Assembly: GCA_035461345.1 (NCBI GenBank)
Contig: DATHVJ010000136.1
Coordinates: forward strand, 1 to 13,521
Direction: 5' to 3'
Length of the DNA stretch: 13,521 nt
Source of the DNA: DASPWW01 sp035461345
Lineage (GTDB): Bacteria > Actinomycetota > Thermoleophilia > Solirubrobacterales > 70-9
Positions 5,786 through 11,624 of the stretch are shown here, one piece after another. A program made the translations under genes and the position numbers. Every line of letters starts with the position of its first letter. The first letter of the stretch is position 1. The notes beneath the pieces are model-generated. The model made no database searches and was not told the origin of the DNA. It saw only the letters and a list, made by a program, of their open reading frames with translations.

Positions 5786-6205
5786 CTAGGACTCGTTCAA
5801 CGCGACGGCCTCGCGGATGAGCGCTTCGAACGCAGTCTCGTCGATCTGGTCACCTTCGTGCAGGTCGATGGCACGTCGGACATTGCCTCCAAGACCGGAG
5901 TTGAACAGCCGCTTTGGGTCCTTGAGCTGCGCGCCCTTGGCGAAGGTCACCTTGACGTGGCTCTTGTAGGTCTCGCCTGTGCAGATCAGTCCATCGTGGG
6001 ACCAGACGGGCACACCTCCCGGAGCCGAGGGCTTCCTCCACTTCAACTCCTCGACGACTTCGGGGTCCGCTTGCTTAATGAGCCTTCGGATCTTTGAGAG
6101 TGCCTCGCCCCGCCAATCGCTCAGCTCCTTGATTCTCGCGTCAATGAGCTGAGAGGGAGAGTCTCCTCCGTTTCCTTCCTTCGAGCCGCTCTTCCCCTTC
6201 TTCAT
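5786..6205 (-). CDS. DUF1801 (YdhG/YdeI-like) protein
   Basis: A 139-residue cytosolic protein of the DUF1801 fold. Typical family features are LIDARIKELSDWRGEALSKI and RRLIKQADPEVVEELKWRKP (a helix leading to the 'EELKW.KP' turn), PVWSHDGLICTGETYKSHVK, and F.KGAQLKDPKRLFNSGLGGN, ending in a helix containing AFEALIREAVA. The first 20 residues are Lys/Gly/Ser-rich and probably disordered. Two in-frame ATGs exist. The one at 6205 has AAGGA 7 nt upstream, while the one at 6223 has no ribosome binding site, so I chose 6205. Function in the family is not established. Its base composition is visibly less GC-rich (nearer 57%) than the rest of the window, and it uses A/T-ending codons more freely, hinting at acquisition from elsewhere. 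Confidence 0.85.
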   Translation of the reverse strand: MKKGKSGSKEGNGGDSPSQLIDARIKELSDWRGEALSKIRRLIKQADPEVVEELKWRKPSAPGGVPVWSHDGLICTGETYKSHVKVTFAKGAQLKDPKRLFNSGLGGNVRRAIDLHEGDQIDETAFEALIREAVALNES

Positions 6206-6448
6206 GGTGTTGTCCTTTCTCATGGTTGTTGTCGCTCGCCCGTCACTTGAGTATCGCTAGTCAGCACTTGGTTACCACTTCACCCCTGTGGGCAGGTTTA
6301 CTGGCTCACCACGCGCTCGTGTTCACCGTCGACTTGATCGTCTCCACGATCACCTCGGCGAGCTCGGTGCCCTGCTTGCCGTCAAGGTCGTACACGCTAG
6401 GGGCGCGACCGAGGCGGCCCACGTCTGGCCGCTTCCGACGGCACCAAA
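6206..6448. other. Gene-poor stretch upstream of the BTAD regulator
   Basis: Apart from the DUF1801 5' end and the pilin remnant at 6306-6383, nothing convincing is encoded here. The stretch has the same lowered GC content as the DUF1801 gene. If translation of the BTAD regulator really starts near the first conserved residue (6587), the non-coding gap would extend to about 380 bp. Confidence 0.5.
6306..6383 (-). pseudogene. Orphan 3' end of a Flp-type pilin gene
   Basis: The minus strand encodes DGKQGTELAEVIVETIKSTV, then NTSAW and a TGA stop. This matches the last 25 or so residues of the intact Flp pilin in this window (NGKQGTELAEVIVQKIKSAV, then NAITFK). The DNA is also similar: over about 62 bp I count roughly eight mismatches, many of them silent. 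Upstream, where the hydrophobic helix and prepilin cleavage site should be, there is no similarity and no start codon. So this is a truncated second pilin copy, or the 3' end of a duplication, lying in the same orientation as the intact gene about 4.5 kb away. Confidence 0.75.
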
Positions 6449-9400
6449 GTGCTGCATCCACGCTTCACCGATCTGTACGGTCCAAGTCCCGCTGGAGCGC
6501 TCGCTCGCAACTCTCCGAAACGAACCCAGTTTTCGGCCGCACGTGGGCTAAGGTGGCGCCAGAGGGCCATCACACGGAAACGCAAGCTCGAGTTCAACTT
6601 GCTTGGCCCGCTCGAGGTACGGGGTGAGCACGGATCCGTCTCGCTGGGCACGCCGCAGCAGCGGGCTCTGCTGGCCATGCTGCTGCTCAACGCGAACGAG
6701 GTGGTTTCGCGTGACCGGCTGATCGACGAGCTGTGGGGTGAGAGTCCTCCCGAGACCGCACCGAAGCTCGTTCAGGTCTACGTGTCTCGACTACGCAAGG
6801 CGCTCGAACCCGATCGCGCCGGCGGTGCCGGCGATGTGCTCGTGACCCAGGCGCCCGGCTACCTGTTGAGGGTCGGCCGCGATGAGCTCGACATCAGCCG
6901 TTTCGAGCTGTTGCTGGAAGCGGGGCAGGAGGCGCTGTCCATGGACCGGGTCGGCGAGGCCGCCGAACGGCTCCGAGAGGCGCTCGCCCTGTGGCGGGGT
7001 CCGGCGCTCGCGGACTTCGTCTTCGAGCCGTTCGCGGAGGCCGAGGTCGGACGCCTCGAGGAGCTGCGATTGGCCGCGCTCGAGAGCCGAATCGACGCCG
7101 ACCTCGCTCTCGGACGGCACGCGGCCGTGCTCGGCGAGCTCGAAGCCCTGGTTGCCGAACATCCCCTGAGGGAACGATTGCGAGCGCAGCTGATGCGCGC
7201 CCTGTACCAGGCCGAGCGGCAGGCGGAAGCGCTTGGGGCATACCGGGAAGCCCGCAGGGTCCTCACCGAGGAGCTCGGGATCGAGCCGGGCCGCGAGCTG
7301 CGAGAGCTCCACGAGGCGATCCTGCGACAGGACCCCGAGCTCGATCGTCGCGCAGAAGAGCCGACCGCATCCCCGGCACGCCCCGATGGGAAGTCGGTGC
7401 CAGCGGTCGGAACCTTCGTCGGCCGCGAGCGCGAGCTCACCGATCTCGATGCAGCGCTCGAGGACGCAGTCGCTGGGCGGGGCGGCATCGTGTTGGTTGC
7501 AGGAGAGCCCGGAATCGGCAAGAGCCGACTCACCGACGAGTTGATTGGAAGCGCGCGGTCGCGCGGCGCGCGCGTCGCAGTGGGCCGCTGCTGGGAGGCT
7601 GGAGGCGCCCCGGCGTACTGGCCGTGGGTACAGGCGCTGCGCGCGTACGTCCGCGAGGTCGACACGGATGTCCTCCGCGAGCAGCTCGGCGCTGGCGCTG
7701 CGGACCTCAGCCAGCTTCTGCCCGAACTGCGCGAGCGCTTCGGCGACCTCCCCGAGGCTTCTGTGCTGGACCCCGAGGGGGCGCGCTTCCGTCTGTTCGA
7801 GGCAGTGACGTGGTTCCTGCGCAGTGCGGCCGAGGAGCGGCCGCTCGTGCTGGTGCTCGACGACCTGCACGCAGCCGACGAACCCTCACTGCTGCTGCTC
7901 CAGTTCGTCGCCCGCGAGATCGCCGACACCCGGTTGCTCGTGATCTGCGCGTATCGCGATGTCGACCCCGCGCTCCACGATCCGCTGATCCCGACCCTGG
8001 CCCAGCTCGTGCGAGAGCCCGGCAGCGTTCACATCGAGCTCGGGGGACTGAGCGAAGCCGACGTCGCCGAGTACATCCAGCGCGCGACCGGAGTCGAGGC
8101 CGCGCCCGAGCTGGTGCACGCGATGAGGGGCGAGACCGAGGGAAATCCACTGTTCGTCGTCGAGCTCGTGCGCCTCCTCGACGCCGAGGGCCGCATCGGC
8201 GAGCCGGACACCCACCTGCGCATTCCCCCCGGGCTGCGAGCGGTGATCGCGCAGCGCGTGAGTCGGCTCTCCGACGGGTGCCGCGACGCACTGGTCCCTG
8301 CCTCCGTTATGGGCCGGGAGGTCGAGCTGGACGCACTCACGCGGCTGAGCGAGCTCTCTCGCGACCAGGTGCTCGACGCTCTGGACGAGGCGATGGCCGA
8401 GCGAATCCTGGGCCAGGTCCCGGGGTCGCCCGGTCGGGTTCGCTTCGGTCACGCGTTGATCAGAGACACGCTGTACGACGAGCTGGCGCCGGCCCGGCGG
8501 ATGCAGCTGCACCGAAGCGCCGCGGAGGCGGTGGAGGCGGCCCACTCCGACGACCTCGGGCCTCACCTCGCCGAGCTGGCGCATCACTATTTCGCAGCGG
8601 CCCCGTCCGGGGTGGCCGACAAGGCGGTCGAGTACGCGCGCCGCGCCGGCGATCGAGCGACCGCTCTGCTCGCGTACGAGGAGGCCGCCCGCCTATATGA
8701 GATGGCGCTGACATTGGTGGAGGAGGCGGCTGCCCGCTGTGACCTGCTGCTCGCGCTGGGCGAGGCTCGCGCCAGGGCGGGCGACTCGCGTCGCTCGAAG
8801 CCTGTCTTCCGCGAGGCAGCGGAGCTGGCTCAAGAGGGTGGCTTTGACGAGCGGCTCGCGCTCGCAGCACTGGGCTATGGGGGCAGGATCATTTGGGAGC
8901 GACATCTGCACGACGAGTACCTCGTGCCACTGCTCGAGCGCGCCGCCGCGGCGCTCGGAGACAAGGACAACCCGTTGCGGGTGCGGCTGATCGCGCGGCT
9001 CGCAGGCGGTCCGCTTCGCTCCCAACAGTTCCCTCCTGAGCGGAGGGTCGAGTTGAGCCAGGAGGCGATCCAGATGGCGCGGCGCCTCGGTGACCCCGCG
9101 ACGCTGGCCTACGCACTCGACGCGCGGATCCCCGCCATCGAGTCGCCCGAGAGAACCGGGGAGACGCTCGAACTGTCGACCGAGCTGCTCGACGTCGCGA
9201 TGGAAGCGGGCGACAAGGAACGCGTCCTCGAGGCCCACGAGCATCGCCATGAACGGTTCGTGGAGTTGGGTGAGATGGACGAGGCCGAGGCCGAGCTCGA
9301 GGCGATGAGGCGGTTGGCTGAGGAGCTACGGCAGCCAGCCCAGCGGTGGCTGGTGAGCGTCTGCCGCGCCCGTCTGGCCCTACAGGAGGGGAGGTTCCAG

Positions 9401-10123
9401 GAGGCGGAGGCGCTGATCGAGGATGCGCGTGGGTGGGGTGAGCACGCTCTGAGCTGGAACGCGGCGGTGGCGTTCCGGGCCCAGCTCTACATGCTCCGCC
9501 GGGAACAAGGACGACTCGAGGAGGCGCGGGAGCTCGTGGCGCGGTCGGGCGTCGAGTATCCGGACCATGAGCTTTGGCCGTGCGCGATGGCGCAGATCGA
9601 AGCGGCGCTGGGCAACCGGGCGGAGTCGGAGCGGGCGCTGCGGGCTCTCGCCACGGATGAGTTCGCGGGCCTGCCCTTCGACCACAATGCGTGGTTCGTC
9701 GGGATGAGCCTCCTCGCCGAGACGGCAGCCTCACTCGACGACGTGGATAGAGCCTCGGTCCTTTACCGGCTCCTGCTCCCCTACGCCGACCGCGTCGCCG
9801 TCATCTATCCGGAGCTCGGCACGGGCTCCGTCTCGCGCTACCTGGGGATGCTCGCCGCGACCGAGTCCCGGTGGGGCGATGCTGAGCATCATTTCCAGAC
9901 CGCCCTGGACGTCAACGAGCGCATCGGCGCCCGACCCTGGCTTGCGCACGCGCAGGCGGACTTCGCGCGGATGCTCTCGGCGCGCGGCCAACCGGACGAC
10001 AGCGAGCGCGCGCTCGAGCTCGCCCGCGACGCGGTCGGGGGCTACGAGCGCCTCGGGATGGACAGCTTCGCGGCCGACGCGGGACGCCTCGAACGTTCCC
10101 TGGGTAAGACACCGGCCTCTTAG
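6449..10123 (+). CDS. Giant SARP/AfsR-like regulator: winged helix - BTAD - AAA ATPase - TPR
   Basis: The open frame from ATG 6449 gives 1,224 residues. Family homology begins at about residue 47 with LEFNLLGPLEV, the usual first strand of BTAD regulators. The order is: OmpR/PhoB-type winged helix (about 47-140, with RDRLIDELWGESPPETAPKL and VQVYVSRLRKALEP); BTAD helical repeats (about 150-300, with LREALALWRGPALADF and ALGAYREARRVLTEELGIEP); a NTPase module opening FVGRERELTDLDAAL with Walker A GEPGIGKS (352-359) and Walker B LVLVLDDLH (Asp471-472); and a long TPR-like helical tail from about 690 to the end. There is no LuxR HTH at the C-terminus, so this is an AfsR/SARP-type rather than a LAL regulator. 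The N-terminal 46 residues look non-native and no ATG, GTG or TTG lies next to residue 47, so the true start is unclear. It would act as an ATP-dependent transcription factor, probably on nearby promoters. Confidence 0.85.
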   Translation: MLHPRFTDLYGPSPAGALARNSPKRTQFSAARGLRWRQRAITRKRKLEFNLLGPLEVRGEHGSVSLGTPQQRALLAMLLLNANEVVSRDRLIDELWGESPPETAPKLVQVYVSRLRKALEPDRAGGAGDVLVTQAPGYLLRVGRDELDISRFELLLEAGQEALSMDRVGEAAERLREALALWRGPALADFVFEPFAEAEVGRLEELRLAALESRIDADLALGRHAAVLGELEALVAEHPLRERLRAQLMRALYQAERQAEALGAYREARRVLTEELGIEPGRELRELHEAILRQDPELDRRAEEPTASPARPDGKSVPAVGTFVGRERELTDLDAALEDAVAGRGGIVLVAGEPGIGKSRLTDELIGSARSRGARVAVGRCWEAGGAPAYWPWVQALRAYVREVDTDVLREQLGAGAADLSQLLPELRERFGDLPEASVLDPEGARFRLFEAVTWFLRSAAEERPLVLVLDDLHAADEPSLLLLQFVAREIADTRLLVICAYRDVDPALHDPLIPTLAQLVREPGSVHIELGGLSEADVAEYIQRATGVEAAPELVHAMRGETEGNPLFVVELVRLLDAEGRIGEPDTHLRIPPGLRAVIAQRVSRLSDGCRDALVPASVMGREVELDALTRLSELSRDQVLDALDEAMAERILGQVPGSPGRVRFGHALIRDTLYDELAPARRMQLHRSAAEAVEAAHSDDLGPHLAELAHHYFAAAPSGVADKAVEYARRAGDRATALLAYEEAARLYEMALTLVEEAAARCDLLLALGEARARAGDSRRSKPVFREAAELAQEGGFDERLALAALGYGGRIIWERHLHDEYLVPLLERAAAALGDKDNPLRVRLIARLAGGPLRSQQFPPERRVELSQEAIQMARRLGDPATLAYALDARIPAIESPERTGETLELSTELLDVAMEAGDKERVLEAHEHRHERFVELGEMDEAEAELEAMRRLAEELRQPAQRWLVSVCRARLALQEGRFQEAEALIEDARGWGEHALSWNAAVAFRAQLYMLRREQGRLEEARELVARSGVEYPDHELWPCAMAQIEAALGNRAESERALRALATDEFAGLPFDHNAWFVGMSLLAETAASLDDVDRASVLYRLLLPYADRVAVIYPELGTGSVSRYLGMLAATESRWGDAEHHFQTALDVNERIGARPWLAHAQADFARMLSARGQPDDSERALELARDAVGGYERLGMDSFAADAGRLERSLGKTPAS
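6549..6554 (+). promoter_or_regulatory. Weak -10-like box (TAAGGT) inside the annotated start of the BTAD gene
   Basis: TAAGGT sits 38 bp before the first conserved BTAD codon (6587), with AGAGGG at 6561-6566 after it. If it is a promoter, the ATG at 6449 is not transcribed from it and initiation would need a non-canonical codon such as ATC 6569. Confidence 0.25.
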
Positions 10124-10129
10124 CCCGTT

Positions 10130-10159
10130 CGTTTACCAGCGCGTTTACCGAGCGTTGTG
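10130..10159 (+). promoter_or_regulatory. Direct heptamer repeats, candidate SARP/BTAD operator
   Basis: CGTTTAC at 10130-10136 is repeated exactly at 10142-10148 (5-nt spacer), and a partial copy CGTTGTG lies at 10153-10159 (4-nt spacer). SARP-type regulators are known to bind heptameric direct repeats with an 11-12 bp period just upstream of a -10 element. The repeats lie just after the BTAD gene's stop and about 75-100 bp before the start of the exported protein gene. No strong -10 is visible; CATCTA (10165-10170) is the nearest candidate. Confidence 0.4.
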
Positions 10160-10233
10160 GAGAACATCTACCGGCTCGATGCAGGCTCCGCGCCGTGAGC
10201 CGCACGAGGCGGCTCGGGACGAAAGGAGCGGAG

Positions 10234-10620
10234 ATGAGCCGCACACCGAACAAGATCATCGCGATGCTGGTTGCCGTCCTGGCAGCCGCGGCCCTGGCAC
10301 CCGCCGCCAGCGCGGGGTCGACGAACCCGGGCGAGCGGAGCCAGACCGAGCTGGGCCAAGCCGTCGGCGACCCAGCCGAGCAGGGGAGTGCCGCAACGAA
10401 TGCCCGGTACTCGCGCACGCCGACCGAGCTCGGCCAGCAGGTGGCCACGTCCGTGGCACCCGATGCGGAACCAAGCGGTGGATTCGGCTGGGGCGACGCA
10501 GCGATCGGGGCCTCAGCCATGCTGGCGCTGATCGGATTCGCAGGAGCCGTCGCGGTCGTGTTCGTCAACCGACGACGGCACGCGATCCGCGATTCGCGGG
10601 TTCCCGCGGTTTCGAACTGA
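10234..10620 (+). CDS. Small exported protein with C-terminal membrane anchor
   Basis: A 128-residue protein of unrecognised specific family. It has a signal peptide (basic MSRTPNK, hydrophobic IIAMLVAVLAAAALAP, cleavage expected after Ala27 in ASA-GS). A Ser/Thr/Gly/Gln-rich outer segment follows, in which TELGQ occurs twice (38-42 and 64-68). Near the C-terminus FGWGDAAIGASAMLALIGFA and the following residues form a membrane helix (about 89-111), with the basic stop-transfer VNRRRHAIRD after it. The 'GGF.WGDAAIGA' lead-in to a terminal helix is common in short secreted proteins of high-GC actinobacteria. There is no LPXTG sortase motif. ATG 10234 was chosen over the in-frame ATG 10195 because AAGGAG lies 5 nt upstream and the signal peptide starts there. 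It lies downstream of the BTAD regulator behind direct repeats and is convergent with the pilin gene. Confidence 0.8.
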   Translation: MSRTPNKIIAMLVAVLAAAALAPAASAGSTNPGERSQTELGQAVGDPAEQGSAATNARYSRTPTELGQQVATSVAPDAEPSGGFGWGDAAIGASAMLALIGFAGAVAVVFVNRRRHAIRDSRVPAVSN

Positions 10621-10647
10621 ACCCGAGCCTGTCCGCGGCTCACACAC

Positions 10648-10676
10648 GGAGCGGCGCCGATGGTCGGCGTCGCTCC
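10648..10676 (+). terminator. Strong stem-loop after the exported protein gene
   Basis: GGAGCGGCGCCGA (10648-10660), loop TGG, TCGGCGTCGCTCC (10664-10676) form a 13-bp stem as RNA with a single G-U pair, starting 27 nt after the stop codon at 10620. It is a likely transcription terminator of the GC-rich, tail-less kind; no U-run follows. Confidence 0.6.
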
Positions 10677-10701
10677 GTCGCCTGCGTCGCTCCGTCGCCT
10701 G
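10668..10701. repeat. Perfect tandem 17-bp repeat, two copies
   Basis: CGTCGCTCCGTCGCCTG occurs at 10668-10684 and immediately again at 10685-10701. Its first nine bases form the 3' arm of the preceding stem-loop, so the second copy offers an alternative pairing partner for the 5' arm. Confidence 0.85.
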
Positions 10702-10766
10702 CCTGACGAGCCGCCGCGCCGGGCCCGGGACCGCCCGGCGCGGCGCCCACTTCCACGGGCACCATT

Positions 10767-10784
10767 GCGGTTCCGCGGAACCGC
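10767..10784. repeat. Perfect 18-bp palindrome between convergent genes
   Basis: GCGGTTCCGCGGAACCGC is identical to its reverse complement. It lies 53 bp beyond the pilin gene's 3' end and 146 bp after the exported protein gene, so it could be the pilin terminator (7-bp stem, 4-nt loop) or a protein-binding site. Confidence 0.7.
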
Positions 10785-10837
10785 CCGCTCTCCCCCATCT
10801 CGCATGGATCAGGGTCGGGGCGGGCGGAAGCGTCACA

Positions 10838-11086
10838 TCACTTGAACGTGATCGCGTTCACGGCCGACTTGATCTTCTGCACGATTACCTCGGCCAGCTC
10901 GGTGCCCTGCTTGCCATTGAACCCTTTCATCGCCGCGACCATGCCGACCATCAACAGCGACACGAGCAGGATCAGACCGACGTACTCGACCGTCCCCTGG
11001 CCGCGCTGACCTTCGAGCGCGGCGCCCAGCGACCGCGCGCGGCGGACGACCAGCGCGTGCATCCATCCGAACAGCTTGTAGAGCAT
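10838..11086 (-). CDS. Flp-type (type IVb) prepilin
   Basis: An 82-residue precursor of a type IVb pilin, the subunit of Tad/Flp fibres. The cleavage motif G/XXXXEY is perfect: Gly29 followed by QGTVEY, so a TadV-like prepilin peptidase would cut after Gly29 and leave a 53-residue mature subunit with Glu at position 5 and Tyr at 6. The hydrophobic assembly helix is YVGLILLVSLLMVGMVAAM (35-53). The mature tail NGKQGTELAEVIVQKIKSAV then NAITFK is amphipathic. The 29-residue leader is longer and more basic than usual, with RRARSLGAALEGQRG. The start is supported by GAGGAGG ending 5 nt before the ATG. No assembly ATPase or Tad gene is in the window, so the machinery must be elsewhere. The 3' end is duplicated as a remnant upstream of the BTAD regulator. 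Confidence 0.9.
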   Translation of the reverse strand: MLYKLFGWMHALVVRRARSLGAALEGQRGQGTVEYVGLILLVSLLMVGMVAAMKGFNGKQGTELAEVIVQKIKSAVNAITFK

Positions 11087-11165
11087 CGAAGCCTCCTCGA
11101 TCGGTTTCCCCCGATGCTCGGCTGCCCCGGGACACGAGTCCAGACGCGAGCGCGTCGACTTCGCG

Positions 11166-11187
11166 CCGGATCGCTAACGAGATCCGG
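11166..11187. promoter_or_regulatory. Inverted repeat in the pilin-glnB divergent promoter region
   Basis: CCGGATC (11166-11172) and GATCCGG (11181-11187) are perfect 7-bp arms with an 8-nt AT-richer centre, in the 184-bp gap between the divergent pilin and P-II genes. The form suits a dimeric repressor or activator site; no known regulator consensus is recognised. Confidence 0.35.
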
Positions 11188-11240
11188 GAGCCGGCTCGGC
11201 CCGGCGTGATCGCCGCCGCGATGCCGTCCACACCCAAGGG

Positions 11241-11246
11241 TAGGCT
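11241..11246 (+). promoter_or_regulatory. Candidate -10 box (TAGGCT) of the P-II/amt operon
   Basis: TAGGCT lies 24 nt before the GTG start of the P-II gene. A ribosome binding site GGAG at 11259-11262 is 8 nt from the GTG, so unlike its neighbours this transcript would have a short leader. Confidence 0.4.
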
Positions 11247-11270
11247 CGCGAGCGAGTTGGAGCTGACGCC

Positions 11271-11624
11271 GTGAAGCTCGTCATCGGCATCGTCCGCCCC
11301 GAGAAGGCGAACGACGTGCTGGAGGCGCTCTACCGGGCCGAGGTCCGGGGGCTGTCGATGAGCCGGGTCCAGGGCCACGGCGGCGAGCTCGACCGCGTCG
11401 AGACCTACCGTGGGACGACCGTCAAGGTCGGGCTGGCGGACAAGGTGCGATTCGAGATCGCGGTCTCGGACTCCTTCGTCGAGCCGACGATCGAGGCGCT
11501 GCGCTCCGGCGCCCGCACCGGCGACGTCGGCGACGGCAAGATCTTCGTCGTCCCCCTGGAGCGGGCGGTCCGGATACGCACCGGTGAGTCGGACGTCGAC
11601 GCCGTGACTCCGGTGGGCGAATGA
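11271..11624 (+). CDS. P-II family nitrogen regulatory protein (GlnB/GlnK-like)
   Basis: A 117-residue trimeric signal protein that senses ATP/ADP and 2-oxoglutarate and typically gates the ammonium transporter encoded next to it. It aligns without gaps to E. coli GlnB over the N-terminal half: MKLVIGIVRPEKANDVLEAL (1-20), GLSMSRVQGHG (27-37), ETYRG (44-48), KVRFEI, then TGDVGDGKIFVVPLERAVRI and RTGE, the conserved nucleotide-binding B and C loops. The GTG start has GGAG 8 nt upstream. Oddly, the T-loop keeps Tyr46 but has Val at position 51, where the modifiable Tyr lies in E. coli (uridylylation) and in actinobacterial GlnK (adenylylation). The Gln39 equivalent, which helps bind Mg-ATP-2-oxoglutarate, is Glu here. 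The gene overlaps amt by 4 bp (ATGA), so the two are made together. Confidence 0.92.
   Translation: MKLVIGIVRPEKANDVLEALYRAEVRGLSMSRVQGHGGELDRVETYRGTTVKVGLADKVRFEIAVSDSFVEPTIEALRSGARTGDVGDGKIFVVPLERAVRIRTGESDVDAVTPVGE

Noticed and set aside
6991..8700. Long alternative open frame within the BTAD gene
   Set aside because: Arg/Pro/Ala-rich out-of-frame reading; the main frame carries the Walker motifs and BTAD repeats.
10668..10701. Tandem 17-bp repeat as a CRISPR array
   Set aside because: Two adjacent copies with no spacers and no cas genes.
11100..11115. Short hairpin upstream of the pilin ribosome binding site as a riboswitch
   Set aside because: A 5-bp stem with a 6-nt loop is too small, and no aptamer consensus can be seen around it.
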